A stretch of 6,423 bases of DNA, taken from positions 1 to 6,423 of the forward strand of contig CAMDHL010000132.1 of the NCBI GenBank assembly GCA_945898105.1, written 5' to 3'. Numbering within the stretch: position 1 is the stretch's first letter; each line of letters begins with the position of its first letter. The notes under the pieces were generated by a model. That model was not told the origin of the DNA and made no database searches. It saw only the letters and a list, made by a program, of their open reading frames with translations. Origin of the DNA: Comamonas sp. lk. Lineage in GTDB: Bacteria > Pseudomonadota > Gammaproteobacteria > Burkholderiales > Burkholderiaceae_C. The translations under genes and the position numbers were made by a program. Positions 1 to 6,151 of this stretch are shown here, piece by piece.

Positions 1-52
1 TTTGTGATGATGTTTTTGCGCTTGCTGGCTTGACGCGCTGGAAAAAACGACA

Positions 53-859
53 TTGCCTTATCAGCGATTAAAGGTCCGAAGGTCTGGGGTCTGCGGGTTA
101 GGGCTTGCCATCATTGCGACCTTGCTGTCAGCTTGCGGCGGTGGTGATACACCGCAAGAGGCTGCGCCCTACGCTAGCGACTGGGTAATCACTTTAGACC
201 ATGGCGGTTTTGTGCTGCGCTACGACTGCACCTTGCACAGCGCCTTGCGCTTTGAATATGCACTACAGCGCGACACCGGCAATTTGCCACGCCCCAGTGC
301 CTACAACGCCGAGCCCGCGCTACCAAGCCTTTGCGGCGGCCAAAGCAGCACCGCGAGCTATGCCAGTGTGCGTGCGGGTTACGACCGCGGCCACCTGGTC
401 CCCTCAAATGCCATGGATGACAACGCGCAATTCCTGCAAAGCGCCAACTTCATGAGCAACATCGTGCCCCAGGTGGCCAGTCTGAACCAAGGCCTTTGGG
501 AAGCCACCGATAGCGTCGCCGAGTGCTACCGTGATATTGCGCCGCTGCGGGTGTATGGCGGAGTCGTTTTTAACAATGCCAGCAACGACTACTTTCTGAA
601 CAGCCATGGCCTGCCTACGCCCGACTATTTTTGGAAGGTGATAGTGACCACGGACCCGGCGACTGGTACCGCACGCGCAATTGCCTGGTATTTGCCCAAC
701 CAAGCGTCACTGGGCAGCGTAGACAACTACCTGGTCAGCATCAATGAACTGGAACGCTTAGTGGGCAGTGAGATGGTAGCAATCCATGTCGACGCAGCCC
801 TTAAGGCGGAGAAACCGAACACCACCTGGCCGCTTCCCGACGGCTGCAATATTTCTTGA
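53..859 (+). CDS. DNA/RNA non-specific endonuclease (beta-beta-alpha-metal family), predicted lipoprotein
   Basis: A 268-residue protein of the Serratia-nuclease/NUC1 type, which cleaves DNA and RNA with one bound divalent metal ion. The catalytic motif DRGH is at residues 111-114, so His114 is the likely general base. The second block, SNIVPQ then LNQGLW, places Asn145 as the likely metal ligand and Asn136 at the other conserved Asn. The acidic residue that is Glu in Serratia nuclease appears to be Asp153 here. The N-terminus has basic residues (K7, R9, R10), a hydrophobic stretch and a lipobox LSAC with Cys28, so the enzyme is probably lipid-anchored in the envelope. TTG at 53 is the first usable start after an in-frame stop at 8-10 and gives a complete signal peptide; the ribosome site is weak. 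The gene stands alone and its stop is 7 bp from the convergent permease stop. Role could be nutrient scavenging or degradation of foreign nucleic acid; this is inference. Confidence 0.9.
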   Translation: MPYQRLKVRRSGVCGLGLAIIATLLSACGGGDTPQEAAPYASDWVITLDHGGFVLRYDCTLHSALRFEYALQRDTGNLPRPSAYNAEPALPSLCGGQSSTASYASVRAGYDRGHLVPSNAMDDNAQFLQSANFMSNIVPQVASLNQGLWEATDSVAECYRDIAPLRVYGGVVFNNASNDYFLNSHGLPTPDYFWKVIVTTDPATGTARAIAWYLPNQASLGSVDNYLVSINELERLVGSEMVAIHVDAALKAEKPNTTWPLPDGCNIS

Positions 860-866
860 ATGGGTG

Positions 867-1721
867 CTACAGTTTTTCCGTCTCACCCGCTTTGGGTTGC
901 CATTTCATAAGGCGTTTTTCGATGCGACCGACCAAGCTGTCCAGCACCAACGCGAACATAGTCAGCACCACGATACCAGCCATGACGGTGTTGATGTCAA
1001 AGCTACCTTCGGCCTGCAAAATCAAGTAGCCAACGCCCTGGCTGGAGCCCAGGTATTCGCCCACCACCGCGCCCACAAAAGCCAGGCCCACCGAGGTGTG
1101 CAAAGAGCTAAATACCCAGCTGGTAGCGCTGGGCAAATAGACATAGCGCAGCAACTGTCGGCCACTGGCGCCCAGCATGCGCGCATTGGCCAACACAACC
1201 GGGCTGACTTCTTTCACACCCTGATAGACATTGAAAAAGACGACGAAAAAAACCAGTGTTACGCCCAGCGCCACTTTGGAGCCCATGCCTAGGCCGAACC
1301 AGACACCAAAGATAGGCGCCAAAATAATGCGGGGCATTGCATTCAGCGCCTTGATATAGGGCTCGAGCACCTGCGACATTCGGGGTGAAAGCGCAAGCCA
1401 CAAACCACCGGCCAAACCGCTTGCAGCACCAATGCCAAACGCCAAAATGGTTTCGCTCAATGTCACGCGCAAATGGCGATAAATATCGGCGTCCGTCACA
1501 AACCAGGCCCAAATGCGCTGCGCCACCATCAGGGGCTGACCGAAAAAGAAGGCTGCCTGCCGGTCGTTGTCAAACATCATGGGCGGTATCAGACCCGGCT
1601 GGGTCATGACATGCCAAAAAAGCAGCAGCGCCAGCAGCAAGAGCAATTGCCAGACGAGCAATGGCATACGCGCCTTTGGTGTAGGCGTGGTCTGCGCTTT
1701 GGCGTAATGGCTATTGGACAT
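867..1721 (-). CDS. ABC transporter permease, NitT/TauT (SsuC/TauC-like) type
   Basis: Integral membrane subunit of an ABC importer (binding-protein-dependent transport family, MetI-like fold), 284 residues from the ATG at 1721. After a polar cytoplasmic N-terminus there is a strongly hydrophobic helix at about 20-39, then helices near 90-112, 132-164, 208-225 and 247-262. The cytoplasmic EAA loop that docks on the ATPase lies at about 176-197, with the conserved Gly at 184 in MLGAS and the following YLP. A GTG at 1748 would add nine residues (293 in total); neither start has a clear ribosome site. I prefer ATG 1721 because a short upstream reading frame stops 2 nt before it, which would allow translational coupling. 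It is the last gene of the operon after binding protein and ATPase. The substrate is not deducible. Confidence 0.9.
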   Translation of the reverse strand: MSNSHYAKAQTTPTPKARMPLLVWQLLLLLALLLFWHVMTQPGLIPPMMFDNDRQAAFFFGQPLMVAQRIWAWFVTDADIYRHLRVTLSETILAFGIGAASGLAGGLWLALSPRMSQVLEPYIKALNAMPRIILAPIFGVWFGLGMGSKVALGVTLVFFVVFFNVYQGVKEVSPVVLANARMLGASGRQLLRYVYLPSATSWVFSSLHTSVGLAFVGAVVGEYLGSSQGVGYLILQAEGSFDINTVMAGIVVLTMFALVLDSLVGRIEKRLMKWQPKAGETEKL

Positions 1722-1723
1722 AG

Positions 1724-1843
1724 CTAAGCAAGGGCTGAATAAAGCCACAGGGCATGAATTGCCACAGCCTTAGGCCTCGCAATGAAGGCGACGCGGCGAT
1801 CCATAAGCATTTGCGCTTCAGGTGAATCGGTACACACTACCAT
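1724..1843 (-). CDS. possible 39-residue small protein or coupling ORF between ATPase and permease
   Basis: A short frame fills the ATPase-permease gap. Its ATG (1843-1841) directly follows the ATPase TGA (1846-1844), and its TAG (1726-1724) lies 2 nt before the permease ATG at 1721. A GAAGG-like ribosome site (complement of 1852-1856) lies about 8-9 nt upstream of the ATG. The product begins MVVCTDSPEA, has further Met at 12 and 14, and ends in a mildly hydrophobic part with RPKAVAIHALW. I recognise no family. It may be a real small protein, a reading frame whose only job is to carry ribosomes to the permease, the decayed end of a longer gene, or chance. The exact fit to both neighbours is what the sequence shows; function is inference. 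Confidence 0.3.
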   Translation of the reverse strand: MVVCTDSPEAQMLMDRRVAFIARPKAVAIHALWLYSALA

Positions 1844-2653
1844 TCAAGCCGCCTTCAATTGCTGCTGATAACCCTTGAGCACTTCATCGCGCAGTACCGC
1901 CCAAATGGCCTTGTGCAGGCGCGCGAATTCGGGCGTCATTTTGACCTCGGCCACATCACGCGGGCGGGGCAAATCTATTGCAAATTCGCCAATGGGGTGC
2001 GAGGCCGGCCCGGCGCTCAAGATGAGCACCCGGTCGCTCATGGCAATCGCTTCATCCAAATCGTGGGTAATGAACAGCACCGCTTTTTTGCGCGATTGCC
2101 ACAAGGCCAGCACCTCGTTTTCCATCAACTGGCGGGTCTGAATGTCCAGGGCCGAAAAAGGTTCATCCATCAGGATGATGTCCGGGTCCATGACCAGAGT
2201 TTGCGCCAGGCTGGCGCGCTTGCGCATGCCGCCGCTCAATTGGTGGGGATAGCGGTCGCCAAAACCGCCCAACCCCACCCGGCGCAGCCAGTCGTCCGCC
2301 TGGGCTTGCGCATCTGCCAAGGGCATGCCGCGAAATTGCAAACCCGCCAACACATTGTCGCGGGCGCTGCGCCACGGCATCAGGCTATCGGTCTGGAACA
2401 TGTAGCCGGCGCGCCGGTTCAAGCCTTGCAACACATCGCCAAACACACGCACCTCGCCTTGGCTGGGCTGCAGCAAGCCTGCGGCGACGTTGAGTAGCGT
2501 ACTTTTTCCGCAACCCGTGGGGCCTACCACGCTGACAAATTCACCGTCGCCCACGGTAAGCGATACGTCTTGAACGGCGGTGTAGCGCTGGCCCGGCGCG
2601 TCCTTGCTGACGAAGGTGCAAGCGACTGAGCGAAGTTCGATGGCAGCAGCCAC
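1844..2653 (-). CDS. ABC transporter ATP-binding protein, NitT/TauT (SsuB/TauB-like) type
   Basis: Cytoplasmic ATPase of the importer, 269 residues, with every catalytic element present. Walker A GPTGCGKST is at 44-52, the Q-loop Gln at 87 (MFQTDSLMPW), the signature LSGGM at 139-143, Walker B ending in MDEP at 162-165, the D-loop SALD at 167-170 and the switch His at 187 (ITHDLDEA). The MPW after the Q-loop and the THDLDEA block are typical of the nitrate/sulfonate/taurine importers. The start is GTG at 2653, with an AAGGA site about 8 nt upstream lying inside the last codons of the binding-protein gene. Only 5 bp separate the two genes, so they are clearly co-transcribed and probably coupled. 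Confidence 0.95.
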   Translation of the reverse strand: MAAAIELRSVACTFVSKDAPGQRYTAVQDVSLTVGDGEFVSVVGPTGCGKSTLLNVAAGLLQPSQGEVRVFGDVLQGLNRRAGYMFQTDSLMPWRSARDNVLAGLQFRGMPLADAQAQADDWLRRVGLGGFGDRYPHQLSGGMRKRASLAQTLVMDPDIILMDEPFSALDIQTRQLMENEVLALWQSRKKAVLFITHDLDEAIAMSDRVLILSAGPASHPIGEFAIDLPRPRDVAEVKMTPEFARLHKAIWAVLRDEVLKGYQQQLKAA

Positions 2654-2658
2654 GGACT

Positions 2659-3684
2659 CTATCCTTTGGGATATTTGGCGTTGGCCTTGCGCACAAAGTC
2701 GTTGGTGTAGACGAGGCTCAAGTCCAGCTTGGTAGCGGCCAATTTTTCATCCACGCTGGCCAAGGCGCGGAACGCGGTTTCCGGCGCTTTGGCAGGAAAA
2801 ACGCCGTCGGGCGATAAGGCTTTCTGGGCTGATAAAAAAGCTTCCAGATACACCGCGCGGTCACCCAGAAAATAGCTTTCAGGAACTACTTTGATGATGT
2901 CGCTGGGGCCTGCTTGCTGAATCCATTTATTCGCCCGCACGATGGCATTGGCCAGCGCTTGGGTGGTGTTGGGGTATTTGTCGATAAAAGGCTGCGGGCA
3001 GTACAAACAGCCGCCGGGCATCGGGCCGCCGAATATCTTTTCTGCCTCGGCCATATTGCGGGTATCGGTGATTATTTTCATGTCGCCCGAGCGCGTGAGC
3101 AACGTCGATACTGGGTCCAGATTGCTCATGGCATCGACCTGGCCAGAGCGCATCGCAGCCACTGCGCCATTACCCGCACCCACGCCCACGATGCTCACAT
3201 CGCTAGGCTTAAGCCCCGCTTTTGCCAGCACAAAATTAACCACCACATTGGTCGAGCTACCCGGTGCGGTAACGCCGATTTTTTTGCCCTTCAGGTCGGC
3301 CACCGACTTGTAACTTGGCATGGTTTTAGGGTTGTAGCCCAGGGTAATTTGCGGCGCTGCACCTTGCACCACAAAAGCGCGCATGGGCTGGCCTTTGTAG
3401 TGCATATTGACCGTATGCTCAAAGGCGCCAGACACCACGTCCGCGCTGCCACCCACCACCGCCTGCAACGCCCGCGCGCCGCCGGAAAAATCCACAATCG
3501 TGACATCTAGGCCCTCGGCCTTGAAGTAGCCCAGCTGCTCGGCGATCGTCAGCGGCAGGTAATAAAACAAGTTTTTGCCACCCACGGCAATACTGAGTTG
3601 GGGCTTTTCTAGCGCCTGACTCCAAACCAGAGAAGGGAAAGCGGCGCTGGCCACACTGGTGGCGATGAGCTGGCGTCTTTGCAT
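2659..3684 (-). CDS. periplasmic substrate-binding protein of the NitT/TauT (NMT1/SsuA-like) ABC importer
   Basis: A 341-residue periplasmic solute-binding protein that should deliver substrate to the permease. The N-terminal signal peptide MQRRQLIATSVASAA has twin arginines at 3-4 and cleavage probably near WSQA at 21-24; the Arg pair leaves Tat export possible, though Sec is also plausible. The mature part follows the NMT1/SsuA layout: a start in LSIAVGGKNLFYYLP, then EQLGYFKAEGLDV (49-61), FSGGARALQAV (66-76), the ADLKGKKIGV segment (129-138) and SGQVDAM (180-186). A C-x-x-C pair, Cys226 and Cys229, lies in MPGGCLYCP. ATG 3684 has an AGGAG ribosome site 8 nt upstream (complement of 3693-3697). 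It is the first gene of the operon. Candidate substrates for the family are nitrate, alkanesulfonates, taurine, aromatic acids or pyrimidines; I cannot choose among them. Confidence 0.92.
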   Translation of the reverse strand: MQRRQLIATSVASAAFPSLVWSQALEKPQLSIAVGGKNLFYYLPLTIAEQLGYFKAEGLDVTIVDFSGGARALQAVVGGSADVVSGAFEHTVNMHYKGQPMRAFVVQGAAPQITLGYNPKTMPSYKSVADLKGKKIGVTAPGSSTNVVVNFVLAKAGLKPSDVSIVGVGAGNGAVAAMRSGQVDAMSNLDPVSTLLTRSGDMKIITDTRNMAEAEKIFGGPMPGGCLYCPQPFIDKYPNTTQALANAIVRANKWIQQAGPSDIIKVVPESYFLGDRAVYLEAFLSAQKALSPDGVFPAKAPETAFRALASVDEKLAATKLDLSLVYTNDFVRKANAKYPKG

Positions 3685-3996
3685 AGTTTTTTCTCCTGCG
3701 TTGATCAGCGGGCCAGATACGCCCTCTTGCTGAAAGCCATGATAGTACCCGCCACTGGCGCGACGGCCTTTGCGCCTCTTGGCTGGCGCCTAGTTTCCCC
3801 AAGGAAAAGGCGGCGTTTCCCAATTGCTTAGCCTTGGAACGAATTCCACACCCCAATCCGTGGCCTACGCTACCCCACCCGAATCCACGTGTAATCAGCG
3901 TAATCCAAGGGTTCTAAGGCAATGGGTTAATTCATTAATTTCGCGATATTAAGTTAGACTTCCATGGCTAGACCGACGACCTTTTCAAAGGAACCC
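3685..3996. promoter_or_regulatory. divergent intergenic region between the ABC operon and the RcnB/CigR-like gene
   Basis: About 312 bp with no convincing gene. It must hold the promoter of the ABC operon (leftward) and of the exported-protein gene (rightward). Visible elements are two direct GTTTCCC copies at 3793-3799 and 3815-3821 (22 bp apart), the inverted repeat TGGAA-CGAA-TTCCA at 3835-3848, two GTAATC copies at 3891-3896 and 3900-3905, and an AT-rich stretch at 3927-3952 that contains TTAAT-TC-ATTAA. I could not assign confident -35/-10 pairs on either strand. The AT-rich stretch is the best candidate for the rightward promoter, which would fit translation from 3997 rather than 3964. 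Confidence 0.5.
3793..3821. repeat. two direct GTTTCCC repeats, 22 bp apart
   Basis: GTTTCCC occurs at 3793-3799 and again at 3815-3821, so the copies are about two helical turns apart and on the same face of the DNA. The first copy also forms a small inverted repeat, TTTCC-CCAA-GGAAA (3794-3807). The position, roughly 110-140 bp upstream of the binding-protein start, suits an activator site for the ABC operon. This is inference; chance is possible. Confidence 0.25.
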
Positions 3997-5013
3997 ATGC
4001 GCTTTCCGAACCTGCTAACGATTGAGGGTTTTTTTGCGCGCAGTGGCCCCATGGTGGTGGCCTTTGGGATGGCACTCTTTTTTGCCAGCGGAGCGCCCGC
4101 GCAAACCACCAAGAAGAACCCATTGCCGGTGGCCCCCAATGTGGTGAACCCTTACAACTGCTCAATAGCCGAATTTCGGACCATGGCGCTGACCACCCAT
4201 GACCCGCAGGAGCGCGGCGACTTGGCCGCGCAGTGGCTAAAAGCCAATGGCCCTTCCTGCTCGATCTCTCAAGTACTGCTGCTCAGCAGCAACCGACCGC
4301 AATGGCTGGGCTCGGCCAATACCGTCAAGATCGCCGGTGTGTTTGACCAGATTATTGAAAGTAAACTGAAAAACGACCCGCTTGCGCTGAAGTACCTCTA
4401 CGGTTCGGAAGGTGCCACGTCGGCCGGTGGCGGCGGTAAAAAAGGCGCAGAAGAAACTAGCGCTGGCGGCGCGCCGGCAGCCCCGGCGGCTGGGGCTGCT
4501 CCGCCACCCGGCACCGTCACCCTTGCTGTGGGCAACGGCAGCGCGGCTGCTCCGGTTGGGGGTGCCCCGGCCCCTGCAGCTCCGAGTATCAATATTTCTG
4601 TGGGAGCCAGCAGCCCACAGCCTGAAGACCTGAGCCGCAAACTGCCTTTGGATTCCGAACCCAAGCCGGTATTCCCACCCGAGCGCGGCAAACAGATGAA
4701 AAACTATTTCGGCAAGCTGCGCACCGAAATGATCCGCAACTACTTTATGGAAAACAGTTCGCCAGGCAGTTGCCCCGAGGGCCTAAGTTTCAGCAAATCG
4801 GCGGGCTGCGAAAGCAAGAATCCAGTGGCCTGGAAATTTGGTGAAGCCCTGCCCTCTAGCGCCAAGAGTTTCCCGATTCCCGAACCGCTGCTGGCCAAAC
4901 TCAGTTTCTATCCGGGCTACCAATTTATGCGCGTGGGTACCGACGTGTTGGCGCTTGAAAAGGACTCGGGTAAAGTGGCAGATGCGGTGCTCAATTTGGG
5001 CAAAACCAACTAA
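3997..5013 (+). CDS. exported protein with Gly/Ala/Pro linker and C-terminal RcnB/CigR-like domain
   Basis: A 338-residue protein of unknown function. The signal peptide covers about residues 1-35 (hydrophobic VVAFGMALFF, likely cleavage after APA at 33-35). An N-terminal domain at about 40-135 carries Cys55 and Cys88. A Gly/Ala/Pro-rich, probably flexible linker spans about 143-200. The C-terminal part (about 226-338) has a predicted helix (ERGKQMKNYF), a CPEGL...GC segment with Cys259 and Cys271, GEALP, and a final YPGYQFMRVGTDVLAL...DAVLNLG. From memory this order matches the RcnB/CigR-like family (C-P-P-G-L-A-K-K, G-C, G-x-x-L-P, G-Y-x-y-v-r-V-G-D-v-L, D-A-I). No search was run, so the assignment is tentative. 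ATG 3997 is chosen because AAAGGA at 3987-3992 precedes it; an in-frame ATG at 3964 would add 11 residues without a good ribosome site. It is followed by a small gene 35 bp downstream. Confidence 0.75.
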   Translation: MRFPNLLTIEGFFARSGPMVVAFGMALFFASGAPAQTTKKNPLPVAPNVVNPYNCSIAEFRTMALTTHDPQERGDLAAQWLKANGPSCSISQVLLLSSNRPQWLGSANTVKIAGVFDQIIESKLKNDPLALKYLYGSEGATSAGGGGKKGAEETSAGGAPAAPAAGAAPPPGTVTLAVGNGSAAAPVGGAPAPAAPSINISVGASSPQPEDLSRKLPLDSEPKPVFPPERGKQMKNYFGKLRTEMIRNYFMENSSPGSCPEGLSFSKSAGCESKNPVAWKFGEALPSSAKSFPIPEPLLAKLSFYPGYQFMRVGTDVLALEKDSGKVADAVLNLGKTN

Positions 5014-5028
5014 GGGCCGCAGGGCCTT
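5012..5028 (+). other. small imperfect hairpin between the exported-protein gene and the small gene
   Basis: AAGG-G-CC then GCA then GG-G-CCTT can fold into a six-pair stem with one G-G mismatch and a three-base loop. It begins at the stop codon of the upstream gene and no T-run follows, so it is not a standard terminator. It could protect the upstream message end or adjust expression of the next gene. Short GC-rich stems of this size also occur by chance. Confidence 0.25.
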
Positions 5029-5048
5029 CGCAAGACAAGGAGTAAGGA

Positions 5049-5246
5049 ATGCCGATATCCAATGTCAACACTTCGACCTACGTGCCCCGGCAGCCGCCGC
5101 AAACGCGCGCCGACACCATGGACAAACTCGAAACCAAAGCGCGCAACGAGCCGCCGCCAAAACTAGTAGAGGCCAAGGCAGCAGAGCGCCAGCAGGAATC
5201 GCAACCGATCAAGGCCAAGGGCCAACACGTGGATCGTCGCGCCTGA
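5049..5246 (+). CDS. small hypothetical protein, 65 residues, charged and proline-rich
   Basis: I do not recognise this protein. It has no signal peptide, membrane helix or cysteine. The composition is rich in Pro, Gln, Lys, Glu and Ala, with a central TMDKLETKARNEPPPKLVEA part and a C-terminal KGQHVDRRA, which suggests a largely disordered cytoplasmic polypeptide. The case for a real gene is the strong AAGGAG ribosome site at 5037-5042, six bases before the ATG, and its position 35 bp after the stop of the exported RcnB/CigR-like gene on the same strand. It probably shares that gene's transcript. Some Burkholderiales genomes carry short uncharacterised proteins of this style, but I cannot name a family. 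Confidence 0.65.
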   Translation: MPISNVNTSTYVPRQPPQTRADTMDKLETKARNEPPPKLVEAKAAERQQESQPIKAKGQHVDRRA

Positions 5247-5286
5247 ACGAAGACGCATCGAATAGATTCATCCGAGACTTGGGAGA

Positions 5287-5320
5287 TAGGCGCAATAGGG
5301 CTTCGCGTCACATGCGCCTA
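5287..5320. other. 8-bp inverted repeat at the convergent gene ends
   Basis: TAGGCGCA (5287-5294) is the exact reverse complement of TGCGCCTA (5313-5320), with 18 bases between. It lies where the small gene (ending 5246) and the regulator gene (ending 5318) converge, and the right arm includes the regulator stop codon. No T-run follows on either strand, so it is at best a weak two-way terminator or a message-end stabiliser. Confidence 0.35.
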
Positions 5321-6034
5321 GGAGCGCACACGTAGCGGCGCTGCTACTTCACCAAAAAGCGACACCAAGTCCGCCGGCGCCACCAATTGGCGGTCCAATT
5401 CAAGGTGCTCGGTGATATGACTGAGGTGGGCTTTCATCAGCTGCTCGGCCTGCGCACCGTCTTTTACACGTAGCGCATCAACAATGGCCATGTGGTCATC
5501 GTCACGGCAATTGGTAAACCCCGGGTCACCGTACATGCCGATGATCAGCGAGCTGCGGGTCACCAGGTCTTTGACAATGCGCAGCATCACCGCGTTGTCG
5601 GCCACCTGGGCCAGAGCCACATGGAACTGGCCAGAAAGGCGGATCGCCTCGCGCCGGTTGCCCGCCATATGGGCTTGCGCCTCTTTTTGCAGCAAAGCTT
5701 GCAAGGTTTTGACATCGGCACGCTTGACCCGCTCGGCCGCCAGGCGGGCCAGCGAGGGTTCGATGGCCAAGCGGGCCTCGAAAATTTCCCGTGCCTGTTG
5801 CGCGCTTGGTTGCGCCACATAGGCGCCCCGGTTGGGCTGCAAGTCCACCACTTCGCGGCTAGCTAGGATCAAAAGGCAGCGACGTATGCGCATACGGCCT
5901 ACGCCGAAAGCCGTACACAGGCTGGCCTCGGAGAGCTTGGCTCCGGGCGCCAGGCGCTGGTCAATAACCGCCTCGTAAATCCGCTCTACGATCTGGGCTT
6001 CCTGTGCGTCTTCGGGGCTCAACAATTGGGGCAT
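5318..6034 (-). CDS. GntR-family transcriptional regulator, FCD (FadR-type C-terminal domain) subfamily
   Basis: A 238-residue DNA-binding regulator. The winged helix-turn-helix covers about 12-76, with AVIDQRLAPGAKLSEASLCTAF, a recognition helix at GVGRMRIRR (44-52) and a wing LQPNRGAYVAQPS. The effector domain from about 80 shows FCD hallmarks: FEARLAIEPSLARLAAERV (85-103), FHVAL with His138, DDDH with His181, and KAHL with His203, which form a likely metal or carboxylate-ligand site. Departures from the usual pattern are Gly46 and Arg52 where Ser and Glu are common (GVSR..VRE), and Ser134 where an Asp often sits four residues before the first His. ATG 6034 has a GAGG site just upstream. 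Family members commonly sense small organic acids. The divergent exported gene starting at 6343 is the most likely target, and autoregulation is plausible. Confidence 0.93.
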   Translation of the reverse strand: MPQLLSPEDAQEAQIVERIYEAVIDQRLAPGAKLSEASLCTAFGVGRMRIRRCLLILASREVVDLQPNRGAYVAQPSAQQAREIFEARLAIEPSLARLAAERVKRADVKTLQALLQKEAQAHMAGNRREAIRLSGQFHVALAQVADNAVMLRIVKDLVTRSSLIIGMYGDPGFTNCRDDDHMAIVDALRVKDGAQAEQLMKAHLSHITEHLELDRQLVAPADLVSLFGEVAAPLRVRS

Positions 6035-6151
6035 AGCGCCTCTAAGCCTTTGTTTTTTAAGGGTTAATATTAAAATTTACCGAAATTAACGAATCGCCCG
6101 CGCCTCGAAAAATCGCACAAAAATAGCCCGACTTCAGGGTATTCATGAGCC

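Noticed and set aside
30..35. TTGACG as a -35 for the nuclease gene
   Set aside because: It lies only 18 bases before the start codon, so a matching -10 and transcription start would fall inside the gene.
862..888. GGGTG...CACCC as a terminator between the nuclease and permease genes
   Set aside because: Only five pairs with a 17-base loop and no adjacent T-run downstream of the stem; too weak to call.
786..1292. 168-codon + strand open frame
   Set aside because: It runs antisense over the clear permease gene, is rich in His/Gln as expected for a shadow frame, and starts inside the nuclease gene without a ribosome site.
1758..1780. GCCTT...AAGGC inverted repeat in the ATPase-permease gap
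   Set aside because: Five-pair stem with a long loop and no T-run; more simply part of the short reading frame there.
1859..2497. 212-codon + strand open frame
   Set aside because: Antisense shadow of the ABC ATPase, whose motifs are complete on the other strand.
2914..3510. 198-codon + strand open frame
   Set aside because: Antisense shadow of the binding protein; His/Arg-rich composition and no family features.
3419..3856. 145-codon - strand open frame reaching into the intergenic region
   Set aside because: Most of it overlaps the binding-protein gene in another frame, the product looks random, and it would contradict the well-placed AGGAG site and signal peptide of the real gene.
4398..4691. 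Low-complexity Pro/Ala/Gly open frames on both strands across the linker
   Set aside because: They mirror the GC-rich linker codons of the exported protein; no ribosome sites.
4838..5335. 165-codon + strand open frame overlapping two genes
   Set aside because: It overlaps the end of the RcnB/CigR-like gene and all of the 65-residue gene in another frame, and has no ribosome site of note.
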